Assembly (NCBI GenBank): GCA_017475845.1
Contig: JAFVEU010000076.1
Location: forward strand, 1 to 18,360
Origin: Lachnospiraceae bacterium
GTDB lineage: Bacteria > Bacillota > Clostridia > Lachnospirales > Lachnospiraceae
DNA: 18,360 bases
Reading direction: 5' to 3'
The translations under genes were made by a program, and so were the position numbers. The notes under the pieces were generated by a model. It did no database searches. It was given only the letters and a program-made list of their open reading frames with translations, and was not told where the DNA came from. This document shows, piece after piece, positions 1 through 6,501 of this stretch (its first letter is position 1; each line of letters begins with the position of its first letter).

Positions 1-171
1 CATAAAGCCGGCTATAATAAGCAAAAAGAGCATAACACGAAATATCGCAAAATTCTTTGTTTTACTTATATATGCCGAACGAATAAGGATAAAGAAAACA
101 AAACAAGTAGCGATAACCAAAAGATCTCCCACCGGAGAATATTTTTCAAAATATGTAACCGCTCCACCCAT
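1..171 (-). CDS. Membrane protein, N-terminal fragment (possibly a GGDEF-type sensor)
   Basis: An open frame runs leftward from an ATG at 171-169 to the window edge (57 codons), so only the N-terminus is present. The product begins MGGAVTYFEKYSPVGDLLVI and continues with a hydrophobic segment at about residues 15-30, a short basic stretch (RSAYISKTK), and a second hydrophobic segment at about 43-57. This is the start of a multi-spanning membrane protein. From memory of the family, similar N-termini occur in clostridial membrane-bound GGDEF signalling proteins, but no signalling domain is visible here, so that assignment is a guess. An in-frame GTG two codons upstream (177-175) could also be the start, and the ribosome binding site is weak for either. 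A candidate promoter and three direct repeats lie just upstream. Confidence 0.6.
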   Translation of the reverse strand, partial: MGGAVTYFEKYSPVGDLLVIATCFVFFILIRSAYISKTKNFAIFRVMLFLLIIAGFM

Positions 172-183
172 AGTCACACCCCA

Positions 184-240
184 ACTTCCATGTATAAAAA
201 CAACACTTCCATGTTAAAAAAACAATTTGCATGTTAAAAA
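184..240. repeat. Three imperfect direct repeats with a period of about two helical turns
   Basis: The core CATGT(T/A)(T/A)AAAAA occurs three times, with CATGT at 189-193, 210-214 and 230-234, so the copies are 21 and 20 bp apart. The first two copies share the longer string ACTTCCATGT. Spacing close to two helical turns places all copies on one face of the DNA. They lie between the candidate promoter at 248-275 and the start of the leftward membrane-protein gene. A regulator binding site is possible but inferred. AT-rich chance similarity is the main alternative. Confidence 0.5.
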
Positions 241-290
241 ACTATAAAATATAGTTTTACTATTAATATATACAATCTATATTAATAGTA
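241..290. repeat. Two AT-rich inverted repeats (possible operators)
   Basis: A perfect 13-bp inverted repeat, TACTATTAATATA at 258-270 with its complement at 278-290 and a 7-nt spacer, lies next to a 6-bp palindrome ACTATA-AAA-TATAGT at 241-255. Neither is followed by a U tail in the direction of a gene end, so they do not look like terminators. Their overlap with a candidate promoter suggests regulatory dyads, which is inference. Confidence 0.5.
248..275 (-). promoter_or_regulatory. Candidate promoter of the leftward membrane-protein gene
   Basis: Read on the minus strand there is TTGTAT (275-270), a 16-nt spacer, and TATATT (253-248). Initiation would fall near 241, giving a leader of about 70 nt that contains the three direct repeats. 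The -35 lies inside the large dyad at 258-290 and the -10 overlaps the small dyad at 241-255. The region is very AT-rich, so a chance match is quite possible. Confidence 0.35.
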
Positions 291-447
291 TTTATGCATT
301 TTGATGAAAATACCCCATGATTGAAGATACTTCTATGCATATTTTACCAATTAGCTTATATTTTTTCAAGTAAAATGTAACACTTTTTTTATACATAATG
401 CACAAATAAACACATTTACACATAACAAGACATATTCTCATAAATAA

Positions 448-493
448 AATAGAGCAGAAACATTAAGCTCTTCGCCTATGTCCCTGCTCTATT
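448..493 (-). terminator. Likely terminator of the secreted PPC/Big2/FN3 gene
   Basis: On the minus strand, just after the stop codon at 504-502, AATAGAGCAG pairs perfectly with CTGCTCTATT (10 bp, 484-493 with 448-457). The run ATTTTATTTATG follows. The loop is long (26 nt), which is unusual for an intrinsic terminator, but position and tail fit. The rest of the gap between 172 and 501 shows no gene. Confidence 0.6.
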
Positions 494-501
494 AATCGCA
501 C

Positions 502-1743
502 TTATTTACAGTTAACAGTTTTCTCTTTTGACTTTTTCCCTTCTGTTGTCAGTTTGTTCTTAGTTCTTACAGCCTTTACATAGACTTTATATTTGTAACC
601 TGCTGTTCCATACAATACCTTTGAAGTCTTTTTTGACGAACCTAAAAGTTCCCATCCTTTTCCGGGAGCTTTTCCATATACTTTGTATTTTTGAGCACCC
701 TTTACCTTTTTCCAACTCACTTTGAATTTCTTTATCTTAATGGTGCCATAAGGTGTTCTGTAATTCACGGTATTGAGCATTTTTATCTTAACATTTTGAG
801 GAGCTTTAAGCTGCTTAGGAGCTGTATAGAAGGTCTTCGCTTTACCCTGTGCCCCTTCAATCTTTCCGTCATCTGTATTAATATAGCCCGAAATTCTGAT
901 CTTATATCCTGTTTCTGCCTTAAGACCTGTCAGCTTAGCACTGTTATCACTTACGGTTTTATATAGAACATATTCTTTCTTTCCATTGTTATACATATAA
1001 ATATTGTAACCGTCTGTGCCATCGAGCTCATCCCAGGATATCTCTATTGATTTCTGCGTCTCTTTCCCCTGCTTAAGACCTTCAATTCCCCAGGGTATTA
1101 CCGTAACCTTACAGGTGGCGATCACATCAGAGCCATCCTCTGCACTTACTGTTATCACTGCAGTCCCACAATCTCCGGAGCCTATTTTTTTATTATAACA
1201 ATCTGCAACTGCGGTATCAGATGACTTATATGTAAGTTTTTTGTTAACTGCTCCTTCCGGATAAGCAACAGCAACAAAGTCCTTTTCCTCATCGGGATAC
1301 ATTGTTATTTCTTTAAATGGTACCTGTATCGTAGAAACCTTTGTGTTATTGACATTAATCTGATACTTACCTGTATCAAAATATCCGAAAACCTTGATAA
1401 GATAATCACCCGGCTCCAAATCTATTGTATTCTCTCTTGTAACAGGATCACTTTCCGTTCCCTCCGCTAACCGGCTGAATAGTTCTGTACCGCTATCTTT
1501 ATATACTCTAATATCAGCTTCAAACCAATACTTGAACTCGAAACGTACAGATTCCTTTTTTGTTACAGTGAACTTATACACATCTGTACCATATTCGTCT
1601 TCTATAGTATCTACAACCGGTGTATTCATCTCTATAGGAATCTCCTTAAACGGATCATCCTCTGCATGTACAGGTTTTCCCGGACCTAATAAAGCGCTCA
1701 TACATACAACAAGCAATATCCATAGTGTCTTTAATTTTCTCAT
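502..1743 (-). CDS. Secreted beta-sandwich protein: PPC-like, Big2-like and two FN3-like domains
   Basis: The 413-aa product starts with a signal peptide: a basic MRKLK, a hydrophobic core, and a likely signal-peptidase I site after VHA at residue 27. The cysteine at 14 is not in a lipobox, so this is not an evident lipoprotein. Residues about 32-131 look like a PPC (bacterial pre-peptidase C-terminal) domain, with the pattern D-x-Y-K-F-T-V and a late GDYLIKVFGY-type strand. Residues about 135-217 fit a Big2 Ig-like domain (YPEGAVNKKLTYKSSDTAVA then VTVIP). Residues about 218-309 and 311-413 are two fibronectin type III-like modules. No catalytic domain, LPXTG motif, choline-binding repeat or dockerin is visible, so it is probably a binding or structural exoprotein. 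The ribosome binding site GGAGGGG lies 6 nt before the ATG. The gene has its own promoter candidate and terminators on both sides, so it is monocistronic. Confidence 0.85.
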   Translation of the reverse strand: MRKLKTLWILLVVCMSALLGPGKPVHAEDDPFKEIPIEMNTPVVDTIEDEYGTDVYKFTVTKKESVRFEFKYWFEADIRVYKDSGTELFSRLAEGTESDPVTRENTIDLEPGDYLIKVFGYFDTGKYQINVNNTKVSTIQVPFKEITMYPDEEKDFVAVAYPEGAVNKKLTYKSSDTAVADCYNKKIGSGDCGTAVITVSAEDGSDVIATCKVTVIPWGIEGLKQGKETQKSIEISWDELDGTDGYNIYMYNNGKKEYVLYKTVSDNSAKLTGLKAETGYKIRISGYINTDDGKIEGAQGKAKTFYTAPKQLKAPQNVKIKMLNTVNYRTPYGTIKIKKFKVSWKKVKGAQKYKVYGKAPGKGWELLGSSKKTSKVLYGTAGYKYKVYVKAVRTKNKLTTEGKKSKEKTVNCK

Positions 1744-1777
1744 TTAACCCCTCCATCCTATTGTTATTTGCTTAGTA

Positions 1778-1811
1778 ATTATAAAATATCATCATCGGGC
1801 AAAAAAGACAA
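1778..1811 (-). promoter_or_regulatory. Candidate promoter of the secreted protein gene
   Basis: On the minus strand, TTGTCT (1811-1806) is followed by a 17-nt spacer and TATTTT (1788-1783), with a perfect TATAAT five bases further on (1783-1778). It lies downstream of the pckA terminator and 35-40 nt before the start codon. The choice of -10 is uncertain. Confidence 0.4.
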
Positions 1812-1835
1812 CTTAAAATTTACCAAATAATTACA

Positions 1836-1870
1836 AAACCCATGCAATATACAAAATATCGCATGGGTTT
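1836..1870 (-). terminator. Intrinsic terminator of pckA
   Basis: On the minus strand, 33 nt past the pckA stop codon, AAACCCATGC pairs perfectly with GCATGGGTTT (10 bp). After one mismatch there is a 4-bp AT extension (1847-1850 with 1856-1859) closing a 5-nt loop. The stem runs into TTTTGTAATTATTT. Confidence 0.85.
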
Positions 1871-1902
1871 AAACTGCAAACTAGTGATAAACAATATACA
1901 TA

Positions 1903-3513
1903 TTAAAGCTGTGGACCTGCTGAAACAAGTGCCTTACCTGCTTCGTTAGTCTCATACTTCTTGAAGTTCTTAATAAATCTTCCTGCAAGATCCTTAGCCT
2001 TCTCTTCCCACTCAGAAGCATTAGCATATGTATCTCTTGGATCAAGAATCTCTGTGCTTACTCCCGGAAGCTCTGTAGGAACCTCGAAATCAAAGTAAGG
2101 AATCTTCTTTGTAGGAGCATTCTTAATATCACCGTTAAGAATTGCATCGATGATTCCACGGGTGTCAGGAATTGAGATACGCTTTCCTGTTCCGTTCCAT
2201 CCTGTATTTACAAGGTAAGCCTTTGCTCCGCTCTTCTCCATCTTCTTAACAAGCTCTTCTGCATACTTTGTAGGATGAAGCTCAAGGAATGCCTGACCGA
2301 AGCAAGCTGAGAATGTAGGTGTAGGCTCTGTGATACCACGCTCTGTACCTGCAAGCTTAGCTGTGAATCCTGAAAGGAAGTAATACTTTGTCTGCTCTGG
2401 TGTAAGGATTGATACAGGAGGAAGTACGCCGAATGCATCAGCTGAAAGGAAGATAACATCCTTAGCGTCAGGACCTGCTGATATTCCGTTTACTTTCTTA
2501 GCTATCTTGTCGATATGCTCGATAGGATATGATACACGAGTATTCTCTGTAACGCTCTTGTCAGCGAAATCGATCTTTCCGTTAGCATCAACGGTAACGT
2601 TCTCAAGAAGAGCGTTCCTCTTTATAGCATTGTAGATATCGGGCTCGGATTCCTTGTCAAGGTTGATAACCTTTGCGTAACAGCCGCCCTCGAAGTTGAA
2701 TACGCCGTCATCATCCCAGCCATGCTCATCGTCACCGATAAGGAGACGCTTGGGATCTGTGGAAAGGGTGGTCTTACCTGTTCCGGAAAGTCCGAAGAAG
2801 ATGGCGGTATGCTTTCCTTCCATATCGGTATTGGCTGAGCAGTGCATGGAAGCGATGCCCTGAAGAGGGAGGTAGTAGTTCATCATTGAGAACATACCCT
2901 TCTTCATCTCTCCGCCGTACCATGTGTTGATGATAACCTGCTCACGGCTTGTGATATTGAATGCTGCACAGGTCTCGGAACGGAGTCCCAGCTCCTTATA
3001 ATTCTCAACCTTAGCCTTTGAAGCATTGTATACTACGAAGTTGGGCTCGAACTCAGCAAGCTCTTCCTCTGTAGGCTGGATGAACATGTTCTTGATGAAA
3101 TGTGCCTGCCATGCAACCTCCATGATGAAGCGGACTGCCATTCTGGTGTCCTTGTTGGCACCGCAGAAAGCATCAACAACGAAAAGCCTCTTGCCGGAGA
3201 GCTCCTTCTTTGCGATCTCCTTTACTGCTGCCCATGTCTCTTCGGTCATAACGTGGTTGTCATTATGATACTCTTCGCTGTCCCACCAGATAGTGTTCTT
3301 GGAGTTCTCGTCCATAACGATGTACTTATCCTTGGGGGACCTTCCGGTAAATTCACCGGTCATAACGTTGACCGTATCAAGCTCGGTCATAACGCCCTTG
3401 TCGAATCCTGTAAGGTCGCTCTTCATTTCCTCTTCATAAAGGAACTCATAGCTGGGATTGTGGATGATCTCTGTTGCGCCTGTAATACCATACTTACTTA
3501 AATCAACTGCCAT
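1903..3513 (-). CDS. pckA: Phosphoenolpyruvate carboxykinase (ATP)
   Basis: This cytosolic enzyme interconverts oxaloacetate plus ATP with phosphoenolpyruvate, CO2 and ADP. In fermentative gut anaerobes it often runs toward carboxylation (family knowledge). The 536-aa product is full length for the ATP-using family (about 530-540). Visible motifs are the substrate-binding TGRSPKDK near residue 56, YGGEMKKG at 199-206 with the metal-ligand lysine, the P-loop GLSGTGKTTLS at 241-251, the metal-binding kinase-2 IGDDEHGWDDDGVFNFEGG at 259-277, and FLSADAFGVLPP further on. The start ATG has AGGAAGAGG about 7 nt upstream. The gene has its own promoter (3582-3609) and terminator. Two palindromes upstream suggest regulated expression, perhaps by a Crp/Fnr-type protein. 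Confidence 0.98.
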   Translation of the reverse strand: MAVDLSKYGITGATEIIHNPSYEFLYEEEMKSDLTGFDKGVMTELDTVNVMTGEFTGRSPKDKYIVMDENSKNTIWWDSEEYHNDNHVMTEETWAAVKEIAKKELSGKRLFVVDAFCGANKDTRMAVRFIMEVAWQAHFIKNMFIQPTEEELAEFEPNFVVYNASKAKVENYKELGLRSETCAAFNITSREQVIINTWYGGEMKKGMFSMMNYYLPLQGIASMHCSANTDMEGKHTAIFFGLSGTGKTTLSTDPKRLLIGDDEHGWDDDGVFNFEGGCYAKVINLDKESEPDIYNAIKRNALLENVTVDANGKIDFADKSVTENTRVSYPIEHIDKIAKKVNGISAGPDAKDVIFLSADAFGVLPPVSILTPEQTKYYFLSGFTAKLAGTERGITEPTPTFSACFGQAFLELHPTKYAEELVKKMEKSGAKAYLVNTGWNGTGKRISIPDTRGIIDAILNGDIKNAPTKKIPYFDFEVPTELPGVSTEILDPRDTYANASEWEEKAKDLAGRFIKNFKKYETNEAGKALVSAGPQL

Positions 3514-3546
3514 TTTTTACCTCTTCCTTTCATTGCTATTATCATA

Positions 3547-3562
3547 ACGTATAAAAATACGT
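3547..3562. promoter_or_regulatory. Palindrome in the pckA leader
   Basis: ACGTAT-AAAA-ATACGT is a perfect 6-bp inverted repeat with a 4-nt spacer. It lies between the expected pckA transcription start (about 3575) and its ribosome binding site, a normal place for a repressor site. A role is inferred from position only. Confidence 0.4.
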
Positions 3563-3581
3563 CAAAAGATTCACAAAACCT

Positions 3582-3609
3582 ATTATACGGGTTTTTCCCC
3601 ATTCTGCAA
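3582..3609 (-). promoter_or_regulatory. pckA promoter
   Basis: On the minus strand, TTGCAG (3609-3604), a 16-nt spacer and a perfect TATAAT (3587-3582) precede pckA. The expected start is near 3575, leaving a leader of about 60 nt. Confidence 0.65.
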
Positions 3610-3652
3610 GAAAAAACTTTATATAAAAAAATGTGCGTCAAAACCTGATCTT

Positions 3653-3666
3653 TGTGATAAATCACA
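3653..3666. promoter_or_regulatory. Crp/Fnr-like palindrome TGTGAT-AA-ATCACA
   Basis: This is a perfect 14-bp palindrome with half-sites TGTGA and TCACA. Crp-family proteins recognise such half-sites, although E. coli CRP prefers a 6-nt rather than a 4-nt gap between them. Its centre is about 85 bp upstream of the expected pckA start, a position compatible with activation. It also sits exactly in the 17-nt spacer of a weak rightward promoter candidate (CTGATC at 3646-3650 region, TATATT at 3668-3673) that could serve alaX. The regulator is not in the window. Confidence 0.45.
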
Positions 3667-3679
3667 GTATATTAAGGTT

Positions 3680-3802
3680 TTGCCGGGCTCAAAGGCTTCC
3701 TTTCAGGCCTTTAATGCCGTATCACAGGCCGTCATTGAAGAAATGCCGGGGGAAGTTTATAATCTGACCGTGGCTATGATCACCGGACAGCGGCTTCGCT
3801 GA
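3680..3802 (+). pseudogene. Coding-like 3' remnant of an unidentified gene
   Basis: The frame ending at TGA 3800-3802 is open leftward to 3548. From about 3680 it has the base composition and codon choice of the neighbouring real genes (many CAG, GCC, ATC, CTG and GTG codons), whereas 3541-3670 is AT-rich non-coding. The translation includes FQAFNAVSQAVIEEMPGEVY followed by NLTVAMITGQRLR and stop. No ATG or GTG with a ribosome binding site starts it; the only upstream candidate is TTG at 3680, with AAGG too close. I do not recognise the protein. The best reading is the 3' end of a gene whose 5' part was deleted. A short expressed leader peptide for alaX, 50 nt downstream, is less likely. Confidence 0.4.
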
Positions 3803-3851
3803 GCGGCGCCGGAATGCCGTGGCTCTCAAATAAAACCCCGGAGGAACAAAA

Positions 3852-5048
3852 ATGGATTTTAACGAAGCTTTTTATAAAGATGCATACCTTAAGGAGGCGG
3901 ATGCCGTCGTGATCTCCTGTGAACCCTGCAAAAAGGGATACAGAGCGGTGTTATCGGACACCATCTTTTATCCCGAAGGGGGCGGACAGCCCTCTGACAG
4001 AGGTTATCTTGTAACCGGGGATGGCACCCGGGTAGTGGTAAAGGATGTGAAGAGGAACGCGGAGGACATGGTTGAACTCTTTCTTGAAAGCCCGGTTTCT
4101 CCCGGAGATCCCGTTCATCAGGTCATAGACTGGGATTTCCGCTTTTCCCTTATGCAGAACCACAGCGGAGAGCACATAGTATCCGGGCTTATCAACAGGG
4201 AATACGGCTTTGAAAACGTGGGATTCCATATGTCGGATGTCATAACCATCGATATTTCCGGAGAACTTCGCCGGGAACAGCTCCTGGACATTGAAAAAAA
4301 GGCAAACCGGGCAGTCTGGAAGAACATTCCGGTTGACATAATATATCCGGATCAGCATGGGCTTGGCAGCTTAAATTACCGGAGCAAAAAGGAATTAAGC
4401 GGAAAGGTGAGGCTCGTAAACATTGAAGATACGGACAGCTGTGCCTGCTGCGGCCTGCATGTGAGAAATACGGGAGAGATAGGCCTCATAAAGATCCTCT
4501 CATCCATAAGATATAAGGGGGGAGTCCGGCTGGAAATGGTATGCGGGGAAAAGGCCCTGCTTGATTATGAGAGAAAGCTTGACAGTATCACTGAGATCAA
4601 AAACGCACTTTCCGTGAAACCGGAGGAGGTGACGGAGGCGGTAAAGCATGTGCTGGAGGAATCCGCAGAGAAATCCGGAAGGATCGCTCTTCTTAACAAC
4701 CGCTATTTTGATATGCGTACAGCCGAGCTGCAGGGTGTTGATGATATCATCTTTACGGTGGAAAAGGATCTGGACGCTCAGGAAATAAGAAAGCTCTGTG
4801 ACAGGCTGAACAGATCCGGAAAAGCCGGAACCTCCGTGGTGCTTGCTCCGGCGGATATGAAGGAGGCTTCCGGGGAAGCCTGTCTGTATGTTATAGGCAG
4901 CACAAAACATGACTTAAAAGCCGCCGCGAAAACCCTTAATGAGGTTCTTAAAGGCCGTGGCGGCGGTTCAAAGGAAATGATACAGGGCACCTTTTATGCC
5001 GATGCGGAAAGCATAAAACGCGCGGTCTATGAGGCTTTTGGCGGCTGA
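3852..5048 (+). CDS. alaX: Alanyl-tRNA editing protein (AlaX-L type, with DHHA1 domain)
   Basis: This free-standing homologue of the AlaRS editing domain hydrolyses mischarged Ser-tRNA(Ala) or Gly-tRNA(Ala) in the cytosol (family knowledge). The 398-aa protein has an N-terminal barrel with PEGGGQPSDRG at 41-51. Its zinc-binding editing site has HSGEH (His104, His108) and CCGLH (Cys199, His203), matching the HxxxH plus CxxxH pattern. A C-terminal DHHA1-like domain spans about 270-395 and contains the glycine-rich RGGGSKEMIQG. The catalytic-core aminoacylation domain of AlaRS is absent and the length fits the long AlaX class. GGAGGAAC lies 7 nt before the ATG. It ends exactly where the convergent oxidoreductase ends, with no room for a terminator. 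Confidence 0.93.
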   Translation: MDFNEAFYKDAYLKEADAVVISCEPCKKGYRAVLSDTIFYPEGGGQPSDRGYLVTGDGTRVVVKDVKRNAEDMVELFLESPVSPGDPVHQVIDWDFRFSLMQNHSGEHIVSGLINREYGFENVGFHMSDVITIDISGELRREQLLDIEKKANRAVWKNIPVDIIYPDQHGLGSLNYRSKKELSGKVRLVNIEDTDSCACCGLHVRNTGEIGLIKILSSIRYKGGVRLEMVCGEKALLDYERKLDSITEIKNALSVKPEEVTEAVKHVLEESAEKSGRIALLNNRYFDMRTAELQGVDDIIFTVEKDLDAQEIRKLCDRLNRSGKAGTSVVLAPADMKEASGEACLYVIGSTKHDLKAAAKTLNEVLKGRGGGSKEMIQGTFYADAESIKRAVYEAFGG

Positions 5049-6446
5049 TCATCTCTCTGCGATAAGATCCGCAACATAAACCCCGCTGGCCGATGCATGG
5101 GACAGGGAGTGGGTAACACCGCTTCCGTCACCTATACAGAAGAGATTCCTGTATTCCGTTTCAAGGTTCTCATCCAGCACTACTTCCATGTTGTAGAATT
5201 TGACTTCCACCCCGTAGATCAGGGTGTCTTCATTTGCCGTGCCCGGGGCCACCTTGTCCAGGGCATGGAGCATCTCTATTATGGAATCCAGTATGCGCTT
5301 GGGCAGAACCAGGCTCAGATCACCTGGAGTGGCCTTAAGTGTGGGACGGACAAAGCTTTCGTCTATACGCTTCTGGTTTGTGCGCCGTCCTCTCTCCAGA
5401 TCACCGAGACGCTGGACGATGACGCCGCCTCCCAGCATGTTGGAAAGCCTTGCTATGCTCTCGCCGTAGCCGTTGCTGTCCTCAAAAGGCGCGGTGAAAT
5501 GCTTTGCCACCAGCAGGGCAAAGTTTGTATTGTCTGTCTTTTTATTCTCATCTTCAAAGCTGTGGCCGTTAACGGTGACAATGCCGTTTGTGTTTTCGCT
5601 TACCACGATGCCGTGGGGATTCATGCAGAAGGTCCGTACCTTGTCCTCATAGAGCTGGGTACGGTAGACTATCTTGCCCTCGTAGAGTTCATCCGTGATG
5701 TCGGAAAAGATCTCGGCGGGAAGCTCCACGCGGACTCCGATATCCACCCTGTTTGAAAGGGTCTTGAGCTTCAGGTCCTCACAGATGCTCTCCATCCATT
5801 TCGAGCCGCTGCGGCCCACGGAAATGACGCAGAACTTTCCGTCAGCATAGCCTTCGCTTATGGTTTTCCCGGCTTCGCCGCTGAAAAAGACCCTGTAGGA
5901 AGCGCCTTCATCCTGCACCTCTATCCTTTCCACCTTTGTGTCAAAGTAGAAATCCACCTTATCCTTAAGCTCCGCATACAGCTTTTCCAGCACGACGTAA
6001 TTGATGTCGGTGCCCAGATGCCTTACGGAGGCGTCCAGAAGGTGCAGTCTGTTCTGCATGCACTTCTTTTTGAAAGCGGTTCCTGCGGTGGAATAGAGCT
6101 TAGTGCCCTCTCCTCCGTGGCTTAAATTAATGCTGTCCACGTAGTTCATGAGCTCCAGAGCCTTTTTCCTGCCTATATGCTCATAAAGGGTGCCTCCGAA
6201 ATCATTGGTGATATTGTATTTTCCGTCGGAAAAGGCCCCTGCGCCGCCAAATCCCTGCATTATTGAACAGCTCTTACAGTGGATGCAGCTCTTTATCTTT
6301 TCCCCGTCAATGGGGCAGCTCCTTTTATCCAGGGCGTGACCGGCCTCAAAGACCGCCACCTTAAGGCTGCTCTTTTTCTTCATAAGCTCGTAGGCCGCGA
6401 ATATCCCTCCGGGACCGGCGCCGATAAGAATTACGTCGTATTTCAT
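5049..6446 (-). CDS. FAD-dependent dehydrogenase (NAD(P)/FAD oxidoreductase, COG2509-like)
   Basis: The 465-aa flavoprotein starts with a Rossmann motif, DVILIGAGPGGIFAAYEL, and an acidic residue at 34 ending the second strand. A cysteine cluster follows (Cys44, then CIHCKSC at 54-60) leading into the glycine-rich QGFGGAGAFSDGKYN. The C-terminus carries the second FAD motif, FCIGDGSGVTHSLSHASASG. This architecture fits the uncharacterised FAD-dependent dehydrogenase family; the substrate is unknown. The CxxCxxC could be redox-active or bind metal, which is inference. AAGGAGATG precedes the ATG. It lies 55 nt downstream of the 463-aa gene on the same strand with no promoter visible between, so the two are probably cotranscribed. 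Its stop abuts the alaX stop, so both can only terminate inside each other. Confidence 0.85.
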   Translation of the reverse strand: MKYDVILIGAGPGGIFAAYELMKKKSSLKVAVFEAGHALDKRSCPIDGEKIKSCIHCKSCSIMQGFGGAGAFSDGKYNITNDFGGTLYEHIGRKKALELMNYVDSINLSHGGEGTKLYSTAGTAFKKKCMQNRLHLLDASVRHLGTDINYVVLEKLYAELKDKVDFYFDTKVERIEVQDEGASYRVFFSGEAGKTISEGYADGKFCVISVGRSGSKWMESICEDLKLKTLSNRVDIGVRVELPAEIFSDITDELYEGKIVYRTQLYEDKVRTFCMNPHGIVVSENTNGIVTVNGHSFEDENKKTDNTNFALLVAKHFTAPFEDSNGYGESIARLSNMLGGGVIVQRLGDLERGRRTNQKRIDESFVRPTLKATPGDLSLVLPKRILDSIIEMLHALDKVAPGTANEDTLIYGVEVKFYNMEVVLDENLETEYRNLFCIGDGSGVTHSLSHASASGVYVADLIAER

Positions 6447-6501
6447 AGTGTCATCTCCTTAAAAATATCCGGATCGTATCTATTGAGAACCCTTCGGATC
6501 T

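Noticed and set aside
184..240. CRISPR array
   Set aside because: Repeats are short and imperfect with a 20-21-bp total period, leaving no room for spacers; no cas genes are present.
3026..3501. Open frames opposite pckA
   Set aside because: They lie antisense to a highly conserved gene, have no ribosome binding site and show no recognisable protein features.
5097..5756. 219-codon rightward open frame
   Set aside because: It is a shadow of the FAD-dependent dehydrogenase on the other strand.
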